The notes below the pieces were generated by a model. It searched no databases, was not told the DNA's origin, and was given only the letters and a program-made list of their open reading frames with translations. A stretch of 64,000 bases of DNA from Sequoia sempervirens (lineage: Eukaryota > Streptophyta > Pinopsida > Cupressales > Cupressaceae), in contig VDFB02000001.1 in NCBI GenBank assembly GCA_007258455.2, positions 14,777,747 through 14,841,746 on the forward strand. Reading direction: 5' to 3'. Of the stretch, positions 24,701-35,859 are shown one piece after another. The position numbers and the translations under genes were made by a program. Position 1 is the first letter of the stretch. Each line of letters begins with the position of its first letter.

Positions 24701-26394
24701 GAGATGATCCTTAAAGAGATCGGCCTCTGAACCCCCACTACCTCTATCTCTCTACCAGATGTCCCAATACATCTAATCTACTTACGTCGACAATCAATGA
24801 CTGCACTATGAGCCTCTAGCCAATCCATTCCTATGACAATGTCATAAGAACCCAATGGAATAACACGAAGGTCCAAGGTAGTCTGGAGAGGTCCAACCTC
24901 TAACCTACACTCTGGCACAAGGGAAAGGGATGCAACTTTTGCACCCGAAGCTAACTCTACCTGCCACCTATCGACCTGCTTTACCGCATCCAGTCTACAT
25001 CGCGCCATGACCGATGAAGAAACAAAGGAATCAGATGCTCTAGAATCAAATAGAATAGAAATTGGGTTATCCCCCAACATACCATAAGCCTCAACGACTG
25101 TACCCTAGTGCTCTACCTGGCAGTTGTCAACCGCTGCGAATACTTGATGCCCACAGCCTGCATCTCCTACAGTCGGCTCTGACGCCGCTGGTCCCTAAGA
25201 ATAACCCAATGCGCCCTTATTGGGACACATCCTCGCTATGTGACCCTGTTGGCCACACGCAAAACATCCAGTTCCTCTACTGAAGCCCCTGCCTACAGGT
25301 GGTGCGCTAGACTGCTGCGCACTACCCCTAAAAGAAGAATGAGAACTCTGCGCTAGCTGCTCAGAGTTGAAGCATCTCATGCGCCTCCAACTTCTGTCCC
25401 CCTGCCTCTGCTGGAAACCCTTATGTTTCCCCTGGGAACCCTACTGCTACTGCTGACCACTCTGAGACAGACCTTGCTGCGCTCTAGAAGGTGCACCTCC
25501 CTGAGGCTGACCTCCCCGAACACTAGTCCCAGCTGCTGCACCACTGCCCACCTGCACTCCTACATGACCACCTAAGGCCATCGCCAGGTTCTCCTTAATG
25601 AGCCTAGCCTTGTCGACTGCCACCTCCATGGTCCTGGGTTCGAAAACCCGCACTCCACCACTGATACGGGCGTTTAAGCCCCTAAGAAAATGTTGTACCA
25701 ACATGCCCTCATCATCACCTATGCCCGCATACTATTTGAGCTCGTAGAAATGATGCTCATACATCTCTACTGACATAGTCATCTGTCGAAGGGTGTGGAA
25801 CTCATCCCCTCGACGCTGCCTCCAATGCTCGAAAAGAAATCTAGCCCGAAACCGCTCTAGGAACAACTCCCAAGAAACTGTACCAATATCCAGATGGAGC
25901 TTCTGCTCCTCTAATCTCCACCAAGTGGAGGAAAATCCCCTCAAGTGTATGATAGCGCACCTAGCTCGAGTGTTGCTCGCATATGGGTGCATAGCAAAAC
26001 ACCTAGTCAAGTCAATGAGCCATGTCTCTGCCTCCAAACCACTGCCTGATCCATCAAAAGTAGGTGGTCGTGCTCTAAGAAAATCCCTCATATGGGCTGC
26101 TACCTCAGAATCAGAGTGAACTGGTACCTCTCTCTCTCTAACCACCACTGGCTCTACCTCCTGCCTAGGCCCAAGGCAGGCAAGGGTCTCCTCTAACAAC
26201 TGACGCAACTGAGCGTCTTCGATCCTAGGTGGATCCAGATTCTAGTTGCCATCTCCCTGAATATTATGAGAAGCCTGTTGCTCCTCATGGTCAGAGACAA
26301 GTGGATCATGTGGAGGTGGGTCTTATTGTTTCTCAATGCGACCGCCTAAACGGCCACGTCTATGACCCACTCCTCTTCCACGCCTGGGAGGCAT
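21766..26394 (-). pseudogene. Gypsy gag-pol: one indel-free frame with many nonsense codons
   Basis: One reading frame runs from ATG 26394 (MPPRRGRGVGHRRGRLGG) to a stop at 21766-21768, 1,542 codons, with no frameshift but about 21 internal stops. Domains: gag (ARPPTFDGSGSGLEAETWL near 26100); CCHC knuckle CFACGQQGHIARMC (about 25215-25262); protease with DSG changed to DSR (FDSRASDSF, near 25050); RT ([30 protein letters not shown] near 24006-24040); RNase H (VCTDASLEGLGAILMQ; QGKENVVADALSR); integrase (HPGVKKMYADLRQLYFWPGM; YHPETDGQTERVNQ; PFQALYGRPCRTPLSWD); then [19 protein letters not shown] and a C-terminal IRIQWDPRDDSSSTWED resembling the chromodomain-type tail of Tekay/Del chromoviruses. 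Inactive because of the stops and the protease change. Clade assignment is moderate. Confidence 0.92.
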
Positions 26395-26500
26395 TATCCT
26401 ATACAGATACAAAAGGGAATTAAGCACAACACACAAATAAAATCCACACAACTAAAAGCTTAGTGGGCTCATCATAATCCCAGAGTACCCAGTGTTTAAA

Positions 26501-26516
26501 CCTGGCTCTGATACCA
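26501..26516 (-). other. Primer-binding site of the gypsy element (iMet tRNA)
   Basis: The minus strand reads tggtatcagagccagg, a textbook iMet primer site, two bases inside the 5' LTR. Confidence 0.9.
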
Positions 26517-26518
26517 TG

Positions 26519-29500
26519 TGTAATGCCCCGCCATGCAACCCTAGGGGAAGTTGCAAACTATTAACAATTTCACTACAACTTTTTTTTTTTTAAATACAAA
26601 TACATGTATGATAACAACACAAAGCCAACAATCCCCTAAGGTCACGAGACAAAGATTAATTAATTCACAAATTAAAACAACATGCATGAAATGAAACATA
26701 ACAACATTCACTTAATCTAATTAAAGCACATACATTCCATACATGAGATTTCCATTAAGACCATGAGATTCTTCATGGTTACCAAGGACAAAAGTTATAT
26801 AATTACAATTACATCTCTCATTCCCAGAATGAGGTAAATCAATGACATGATTGTTTATTACAATTTCCACCTCGATAAAAATGAGGGGTAAATAAAATAC
26901 AAAAGCACTAGCATAAATGAAACCAAGGTAGCAACTGGAATCCCACGAGCTCTCCAACACGAAAGTCTCGTCCACATAAGCCAATGCCAAAACAATGGAG
27001 TATGGTGCACATTCCACCCAACCATGTGATACCCGAAGGCTCACCCCCCGTGCTAGGAGATAGTAACAAGGGTTTCAGGTTAAGACCAACAACCTCTATA
27101 CATAGGCAACATGACTCAACTGGAAAAGGATACAAACATGACATCACATGATGTAAAGGTTACAATGCTTCCAGATTTTAAATACATGAACACATCACGA
27201 ATACAAACATAATGCTGACTTAAGAGAAGTGTCATCACAATGTCGCATGGGATATTTTGGCAAGCCTTCTTAGGTCCCGGCCCCCATCTCGGGATATCCT
27301 GGTAACCTCTAACGACTCTCGACCCCTCATGCAACTAATGCAGAATCAGTTATCTTTTGAAGGGACAAGATAACGATCTTGCCATTCCAGGCCTTCTCGT
27401 CTCATCCCAAGCCTATACAAGCACTTGCGTCCATGAGCGAGGCAAAATTAATCTTTTTAAATGTTGGTACCACCTATGCTAATTAATTGGTTTAAGTTTT
27501 CACTAAATTAACCAACTTACATTGAGATCTCCTGGCACCACTTTGTGTGTCGGCCCTCAATGCAAGCCACTTCTCTAAGACAACACGTTGAACTATGCCA
27601 CCACCAAAGGGTACTCAAGTGCAACCTAGGGATAATAAATCCCTAAACATGACATGAAGTCAACCTATCCCGTCCAAGATAACCGGGTTTAACTGGACAC
27701 ATTGAACACACTACCCAAGGTAAACCAGGGTTGACCAACATAACAACAACCCAAAACACATAAAAGAAAGTCCTATCTGGAAGACTTACATAACACTGAC
27801 TAGATTGCCCCACACCAAGAACAAACGCCCCATGTCAAAAGAAAGCATTACAAGTAATTTAAACTCATCTATGTTAGGATTTCTTAAATCCAAATCACTC
27901 AATGATGTAGTGCACTAATCAATGTAAATAAAACATATTCTTTACACAACTCAAAAGAGAAATCAAAACTCGTTGAGAACCATTACGACATTTAAACTAC
28001 TCATTTAAGCATAATGCACAATTTCCCATAATGATTTAAAATAAATCCTTAACAAGTAAATCATTCATTTATAAGACGATTTCTCATATACTCTTTGCTA
28101 TGACTCTTAATGATCATATCTAAGTATCATTACATATATATAAAATAATTATATAATTATATATATAAATACTCAATAGATATATATAATTACATATATA
28201 TTCTAAATATATATAATTAATATTTAAATCCAATTACAAAATATTAACCTTTTTTTTTCACATTAATTAAAATATAAAATATTGACTTTTAAATAATAAA
28301 GAAAATAATTAATAATAAATAATAAAAAATAAATATAATATAATATATTTATATATATTAAATATATAATATATATACTACAAATTATATATATTATATT
28401 TAATATATAAATATAACATATATATTATAGAATATATATAATATTTAACATATATAAATATATTAAAAAAAAACCAAAAAGCAGGGTTTTTAAAACCCGG
28501 ATAGAAACGCTGCCTAGGAAGCCATGGTAGGGGAGACACAGTGTCTCCCTACTGCCGCGGCCTCCCTGGTTGGGGGGGGACGCTGCCAGGGAAGGCAGCG
28601 CCTCCCTTCATAGGAGCGGCGCCCAGGAGGCTCCACCGGCCCTCGCCCCAGGGTTTCATTCCCCAACGCAAAAAAAAAATGACCCCCCACAAAAAATGTG
28701 AATTTCTGGGTTTAAAAACACAGACCCAGAACCAAGAAAAAAATTATTTTACCAAGTTTCAAATGATAAAATTTTTTATAACATTTTTCATTGTAATATT
28801 TGCATATATATATATATTATGAAATATTATACATATAAATACACACAGCCATCACAAATGACTGTAAAAGTATTTTTTTTTCAATACCCAGATTGGGCAA
28901 ACTCACAAATTTGAGAAACAAAATGAATTCCCATTGAAACTTCAAAATTTAACACAATAATTTCAAAATTTCCCCCAAGTTAAATAGAGATTTTCCACAA
29001 CCCAAGTTTTCATAAGACCCATTTGAATCCTTCAAATTTGTTTTCAAATTTCTCATTGATAGTGTGAGGATAATTTCTGGTTCATATTGTTTCCAACACT
29101 AATTTGAGCCATTTCAAACAAAATTGTTAAAATAAAATTGCATGAGAAGGGAAAACATGGAACCTTTTGTTTTCTCCAAGTTTTTTTTGTAGAATCCTTC
29201 AATGGAGGTTGATCTCCTTCAAGTTTGCTTCAACAATCTTTCAAAAAACTCCTTCAAGAATTTCTCCAAGCTTTTCCAAGTTTTTCTTGCTCTCCAAATT
29301 TTTTGCCCAATTATGAAAAAGATAATTCAAAAAAGAAAATCCATTTTCCTTATGCCCTCTCCAAAAATGTCAAACCCCTAATTTAGTCACCCACCAAAAG
29401 TTATTGCAATTTAGATATTTTTGGATATTTTCATTTTTTGGAAATTAATAAAACAACTTTATTTTCCTTTTCAAATGCATAATAATCATTTAAAACAAAA

Positions 29501-30420
29501 TTCCATTTACCCCACAATGATAACTAAATTCACTTTATTTCACAAAATTGAATCCAACTATTACATTTAAAACAAATCATTTTTAATTTTATTCTATAAC
29601 AAGAGGAATGCAAGACAATTTCTATTTTATTTTATTATATATATATATTTTGATTTGCCACAATATCTAATAATGCTAACACCCTTGAACTAATTTAATT
29701 AATCAACAATAAATCTAATTCATGATTAGATCTTTTTATTGATTGAATTAAATTAATCAATTAATTAATAAGCACCCTTTTATGAATTTTGGCAATAAAA
29801 TTAAATAAAGCAAACACCATTTCACTAGGAATTAAATCACGCAAACAAGGAGAGACGAGATGACAGGACAAATAGCTTATCCCAACTGACAACCCGACGA
29901 CCCACTATGGCTAGGGTGATGTCACGACACAGAAACCCAAGCTACTATCTCCCAATCATTTTTCGTTGAATAAGGGACATGCTCAGACCTGCGAAATCAG
30001 GTGGAGTCAATGTCCTGTACCTGCATCCTGCACACAACACGAGTGTCGAACATGCATACATATATATATATAAATATCAAAACACACCGTGAAGAGGAAA
30101 TCGTGGAATCGTAGGGCACTCGCGTGCGAGTGATGTGATCCCGTCCCCTTCACCAATACAATGTCGCTAACTGACGCCTCTAAACATCAATGGTATAATC
30201 AAAGCATAAAGCATCCATAATTCACATACTTGCTAATTTAATCCACAACATGAAATAATAATATCATCTGGTTAAAGTACTATCACATCAAAACATAATG
30301 TTTATATCGCTTAACAATTAGCGGTCAAAAGTAACCAAGTTTATAACCAACATGCTAACAAGGCAAAATATACATAACGAACAATGTTCGATCAAAATAA
30401 CAAAATGGAGGGGTGTTACA
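26519..30420 (-). repeat. 5' LTR of the gypsy element (3,902 bp)
   Basis: Same ends as the 3' LTR. It carries a longer and different GC-rich island at 28530-28665 (ctgccagggaaggcagcgcc) than the sister LTR and lacks the (TA)n expansion. Confidence 0.95.
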
Positions 30421-30425
30421 TTAGT
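30421..30425. other. TSD (right) of the gypsy insertion, TTAGT
   Basis: Matches 17619-17623. Confidence 0.9.
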
Positions 30426-31570
30426 TACATTGGAAAAGTTACATAAAGTAGAGGCATTTAGCCTAAAAAATTCCCTATCCAAGATCCTTTAGCTATCACC
30501 AAACTCTCTCTTACCAACTTGCAACCAAAATTATTGAATGTCACATGCATTCCAAAATCGTTCAACTTGGAAACTAAAAGTAAATTTCTTGCAAGTCTTG
30601 GAATTTGCAAAACATTATGAAGAGTTTTAATCCTTCCATCATTGAAACACAAGTTTACCTTTCCCTTACCAACAATCCTCTTTGTGTTTTTGTCACCAAG
30701 GAAAGATTCTCATCCATCATATTCTTTTTTAATTAGTAAACGACTCCTTGTGAGGAGTCATATAGTAGGAGCAACCTAAGCCAATAATCCAAGCATCATC
30801 ACTAATAATGTTAGATGAATTAAATAAAGCATTAGAATCATCATCGAAGGACTTTTCCTTGGAGGAATCAAAATTATTTTTCTTATTCCTACATTCCTTC
30901 TTCACATGCCCTCTTTTACTACAATTCCAACACTTTACTTTACTCTTTCTTGGGGTTTTAGAATGTCCTTTAGGCTTATCCCTCTTATTATCCCATTTAG
31001 GCCCTTTCTCCTTGCACCTACCCTGCACATGCAAGGAATCTTAGAAGCCAACAAATTCATGGAATTTCTCCTCATTTCTTCTGAAAGAATTATGAAGATC
31101 ATGGAGTCCATATTTGGTTTTATGTTACCACTACCTATGACAATAATTAGATTTTCCCAAGATTTGGGCAAAGAACAAAGAAACAAGATACAATTATCTT
31201 CATCTTCAATTTGAGCATATAAGGATGTAAGTTGACTTATAGTTAGATTAAAAAAATTAAATGATCCACTATAGATTCACCATCTTTCATTTTTAATAAA
31301 TATAAATGTCTTTTGAGATATAACTTGTTAGACAAACTTTTAGTTTGATATATATTACTTATCCTTTTCCACAACTTTCTTGTGGTTTCTTCAGTGGAGA
31401 CATTAAAAAGGACAAAATTCATAAGAAACAACTGAATGATTCCTCGTGCCTTCTTGTCTAAATTTTTCCAATCTTCATCCCACTAATCTCTCTCTTCTAG
31501 GAGATCCTCCATCTTTAATATCCACATCTTGTAGCCCTTTCCATTGAAAATTTCAATATCTTGGCGAGAG
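30421..31570 (-). pseudogene. Copia element 2, gag and protease part
   Basis: Minus strand, continuing the element cut at 17623. Gag begins near 31560 (KMWILKMEDLLEERD) and continues with LSNKLYLKRHLYLLKMKDGE (31243-31431) and a CCHC knuckle CWNCSKRGHVKKEC (about 30885-30930). The protease region shows IIGLGCSYYMTPHKE where related copies have IDSGCSYHMTPHKE, so the catalytic Asp is gone. A post-protease part (LARNLLLVSKLNDFGMHVTF) runs to the gypsy TSD. It aligns closely with copia element 1 at 13830-15000. Several frame breaks. Confidence 0.88.
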
Positions 31571-31696
31571 GTAGAAGCAATGGTATACAATTTTCCTCAC
31601 AAATCTACAATATACCATATAAACAAGTGCTCCCAATGTAGCCAAAAATTCTCCAACACTTAAGAGAAAGGCACCCCCTTCTAAACATAACCATTA

Positions 31697-31710
31697 GCCT
31701 TGATACCAAA
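31697..31710 (-). other. Primer-binding site of copia element 2
   Basis: The minus strand reads tttggtatcaaggc directly after the 5' LTR. Confidence 0.65.
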
Positions 31711-32502
31711 TGTTGAAAACAAGTTGGCACTAAGTTGCAATATTAAATTATGTATGTATATTCAAATCTCAAAATAGGATTTACCAAATTTGATTTTATA
31801 TATGTGAATTCACATTCACCATAATAGAAAAAATTAACAAACAAATATAACACCAAAGTTATGTTGAGAAACCCTTTCGGGGAAAAAATCCACAAGAAAA
31901 GAGGGAAAGTATATTATTTATCTTCACAAGAGAGGTACACCACAATACACTTCCTTGATGATCTCCTATAGCTTAGATGCTTCCATACACCTATAAATAA
32001 CACAAGATGGTACTACCATCTCAAGGCTCAAATTTATAGAACTTGTGGGAGGTAAGGCCACAGTGGTAAACTGAAACAAGAGGTGCCAAAACCAAAAACC
32101 CATGCCCCTTTCTTGGAAAACCAAGGGTCATGATAATAAATAAATTAATATGCACAAGGCTTCATTATGGGCACCAAACCCATAGCCCCTTCAACTCATG
32201 GTATTCAAGGTGCTTCGATGATTTCTCAACTTCCAGATGGAGAACCAACGAACACTTGTTTCCCTCCAAACGTGGTGCCCCTCTTAAGACTGTTCATATT
32301 CTCACTGTGAACACCTAGGAGGGAAAATTTTGTCCTCTTGTGATGTGTAATCTCCACCAACACAAAATTTCTTCTTGAAAATGCAATTACAACAATGCCA
32401 GAATGAAATACATTTCTTACATGTCCCCTAGGAAACTTTCCAAGAAACATGGAGTGATAAAAATGAGACAGGTTTCTAAGGTAAATGTCATCTAAACTAA
32501 CA
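31711..32502 (-). repeat. 5' LTR of copia element 2
   Basis: 792 bp, homologous along its length to both LTRs of copia element 1; plus reading tgttgaaaacaag...actaaca. No matching 3' LTR survives; the element is truncated at 16286. Confidence 0.9.
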
Positions 32503-32863
32503 TACTCTCCTTCATCTTTAGTTGACACCAATCAATTGTAATGACATTGTTGTTGTTATTTTTATCCCTAATGTGGACCTTTGGAACTTTATTGTATTAT
32601 CTAAGGAGTGTAAAAGTTGAATAGCTTTCACATTGCCCAATAGTATCTTTACTTCCTATATTTTTAATATATACTAGTAATAATAAAATTAACTTATTTA
32701 TTACACACATGCCTATTGTGAATTAACATGGGATATGATATATTTTTCAGATTCATATATTTGGTCGTTGAATCTACTCTACTTTCTTTGTAACCAAAGA
32801 ACCACTTGGGTTCCCATCGTTGTAACTCTCAACTTCAATAGATTCTCCTCTATGCATCTTGGG
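32503..32863. repeat. Duplicated flank, copy 2 (partner 15924-16285)
   Basis: Homologous to 15924-16285, ending at gcatcttggg; beyond that point the two loci differ completely. Confidence 0.85.
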
Positions 32864-35150
32864 GTAGCTATCATGCTTGTAACTTGATTCCAAATTTTTG
32901 ACATGTTGATTTCCTTTATATGGTTATGATCCTAGGGAAAATTAACAAACTTATTCGGGAAACATTGAATAACAAAAAATGTTTATCTTGCTTACCACAA
33001 AAATGAAAATGTATGGATTCCTTCTAACATCAAGCATCTTGTTGTTCTAGCAACTTGTTTCTCCCAAAAATTTCTCTTAACTATGTCTATTCTCAGTATT
33101 CTAAGCATTATAACTTTTCCTTCAATTGTAAAGTTTATCTGTAGGGATTGTCTAGTAAACTACAACCACTGAACTTTCATAATCTTGTTAGCATTCACAA
33201 CGTATATCTTATGCTCGTTAAATTGGGTTTTCTTCTTATCCAAGTGTATGGGATGATGATTATATGAAAAATAATGATTTTGAATTCTTAAAAAAATGAC
33301 GATTCGTGTTTCTCAAAGTATCACCCAAATGCTAAACTCTTTCACATAAACAAATTTAAACTTGAGCAAATAGATATATTCCCCCTTTATTGGAAGTTAT
33401 ATCCTCCACCTTTTCACCATTATTAGAGTGTTTTCCATGCTGACAACTTTTTTATTATTAGTAAATTAGGCATAAGGAATATGTACCCCATAGTATTAAC
33501 TGGAAGCAAATAATACAAATTTCATAAAGGCAACTCCATTGGAGGGCCAATAAAACATCTCTACAATGCTATTGATCTATATTTTATAATATCTATTATT
33601 GTACTTGTTACATACTAACTATTTTAACATGAAAAATATCTACACCTTTTTAATTAACTTTTTTTGGCTCACCATCGTTACTTGAGCCTAGATCCTCTAA
33701 AATGATTGTGAAGGACTAGCCCATGATAGAGGAATTTGACACTCCTACAACCACTTTTAGAAGCTTCAACCCCATTTTCCCTTTTTCTTACATTCCTCCT
33801 CATCATCTCCAAGCACCCTAATAATGAATGACACTCATGAACCTTAGAGAGAAGGGTTGAAGGAGGGCCAAGTACCTTGTCATGAGAGAAACCCCATACC
33901 TAGTACCCCTCCATCTACTATTTTCTTTAATCCTCCTTACCACCTCATCTTTTCAACATATTTGTGGCCACTTGAATGCAGTTCTTTGATTCACGTAAAT
34001 TTAACATAACTACGAACATAGAAGGTATGTTTTTGTTAACCTAATGTTTGTGATTTGTCAACATAAAGTATCACCTAAGACCGTTCTCATTACATACAAA
34101 ACAACAAAAGAATTGGATTTGAACACCTTCAAACACAACTTAGATAACTCTCTTTTGATGGCCATTTATCTTAATTTTGCAGTGAGACAAACAATGACAT
34201 CCATTTTTCCTAATGTTGTGGCCATTGCATTCTTTCCATTTTAATCTCACCGTGTGACAATTCAAAGGTAACTCTTATCATTTTTTCAAGTTCATTTTTG
34301 TACCTTTTCAAGAACTTCCCACGAGTGAGGACAAAGTGACTCATGCAAATTACACTACAATTTATTGATTCATTATGCTAAGGGAAGAAGTATCACTAAC
34401 AATATTTCTCCACACATTTTCCTCCTCACTATCTATAAAATATCCAACCATATCGATTGCCCCATTAGCTAGCTTTTTAGCCCATTTGTCTCATAATATA
34501 CATTCTTTAATTTAAATGCTTCAAAATTATTCATTAGCTCTCAATAATAATAAATAATGTTGTTTAATTTCTAATTTGGGCATTTGTTATTTTTGATGCA
34601 TTGATGGTTATTAGTTAATCCCTATCTATAATTATTCATTTCAAACCAAGTTTGATTCCCATTTGGAGACCTAGGAATACAACTTGGAGTTCAACTTCAT
34701 TATTTGTTACTTTTGGAAGTTGTTTTCCTTTGCACTAATCATGGTGCTATCATGATTCCTAATTATGCAATTTTCTCTTGAAAAAATAGGGTTTCCTTTG
34801 GAAACCCCATCAAGATTTAATTTGAACCACCCTACCTCTAGTGGATCCCAACTTGTTTCCTTTTTGTACTTTCTCATTGGATAAAGCTAAGATTTCCCAT
34901 GAATGGGGATGGTGAAAGCAATATTATAAATACATAGTTTGAAGCAATAAATTTGTGTCATTGTCATCTTTCTCATAAATTATAATCACAAGAATAGTCA
35001 AATTATTTATCTTTTTTCATTGATTTAAAATTTTATGAGGGATTTACATCAACACAACCATTCTTGTGACACAAAATTTTAGAATTTAAATTAACTAAAA
35101 CATTATATCCAAATTGTAGAGCAAGCTTTTGGATTCAATTGTGTATGCTT
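32864..35150. other. AT-rich DNA, no feature recognised
   Basis: No coding sequence, RNA gene or clear repeat is supported. The short frame at 34044-34244 has no recognisable motif. Confidence 0.4.
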
Positions 35151-35153
35151 TTT

Positions 35154-35193
35154 GATCGACATTTTGGGTCACACTCAGTGATCCATCATCCGG
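35154..35193 (-). ncRNA. Degenerate hammerhead-ribozyme-like motif
   Basis: The minus strand reads cGGATGAt, then ggatcac-tgagt-gtgaccc, then AAAAT and GTC. This matches a small hammerhead fold: core CUGAUGA (here CGGATGA), stem II of seven pairs with one mismatch and a 5-nt loop, core GAAA (here AAAA), a very short stem III and the GUC cleavage triplet. Hammerheads with minimal stem III are known in the terminal repeats of Penelope-like elements. It lies on the same strand as, and downstream of, the Penelope ORF at 37960-39635. Two core changes imply it is inactive. Assignment rests on reading, not on a covariance search. Confidence 0.5.
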
Positions 35194-35214
35194 AAGAGGA
35201 AACTATAGAATTGG

Positions 35215-35430
35215 AGAGAAGATAAGCCTTAAAAGGGGGGAAGATGAGAGAGAGGGAGGAATAAATGAATAATTTAAAATTGAGAAAAGAAGATTAAAAA
35301 ATGCAATTCAAGTAAAAGAGGAAGAATAAGATAAGAGAGAAAATTTAGGAAAATGAGGTAACTAAATTAGAGAAAGAGAAAAAGAAAAGATGAAAAAAAC
35401 TAAGCAAAGACATAATCAACTAGAAAAGAA
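35215..35430. repeat. Purine-rich tract (plus strand)
   Basis: Mostly a and g on the plus strand (gagagagagggagg, agaaaaagaaaagatg). A similar but longer tract lies at 37581-37960. Confidence 0.6.
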
Positions 35431-35439
35431 AAAACTTAT

Positions 35440-35820
35440 GCAAATGCATGTATTATATACATACATATATACATACATAAACATATATACAAATAAATTA
35501 TAAAATATAAGTGTAAAAATAAAGAATGGATAAATATAAAGAAGTCTATATTATATGTATAAGTATATGAATATACATATTAACATAATTTCAATGAAAA
35601 AATATAATAGTGATAAGCAAAGAGAATATAAATATTCTTATACATATACATATGAAAAAAATATAACAGATAAATATACATATACATATACATATACATA
35701 CATACATATGTACGTACGTACGTATGTACATACATACATACATACATACGTAAGAACAAGCAACCAACAAACAAGAATGCAGAGATACATATAAGCATGC
35801 ATGCATATGTATATAAATAA
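35440..35820. repeat. atac/acat microsatellite with acgtacgt core
   Basis: Runs of tacatacatac and gtacgtacgtacgta, ending in gcatgcatgcat and aaggtagctta. The same end (gcatgcatgcat...aggtagctta) recurs at 37525-37572, suggesting two halves of one element tail. Overlapping Tyr/Cys/Met-rich frames on both strands are repeat artefacts. Confidence 0.85.
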
Positions 35821-35859
35821 GAAGGTAGCTTAAAAAGAAAAGCAGAAACACAAAACATT

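Larger units (their letters stand above)
17624..30420 (-). mobile_element. Ty3/gypsy (chromovirus-like) retrotransposon with ~4-kb LTRs
   Basis: A complete element on the minus strand. LTRs lie at 17624-21744 and 26519-30420 (TGTAATGCCCC...GGGTGTTACA), with a canonical iMet primer site, a polypurine tract, a 5-bp TSD (TTAGT) and gag-pol of 4.63 kb. The two LTRs exceed the interior in total length. It interrupts the pre-integrase region of copia element 2, so it is the younger of the two. Counting by eye over the first ~850 bp gives roughly 20 differences between LTRs, nearly all transitions. Confidence 0.95.

Noticed and set aside
21766..26394. Stop-codon recoding (TAG/TAA read as Gln) to explain the in-frame stops
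   Set aside because: TGA codons also interrupt the frame, and the other elements in the window show the same decay plus frameshifts; transition decay is simpler.
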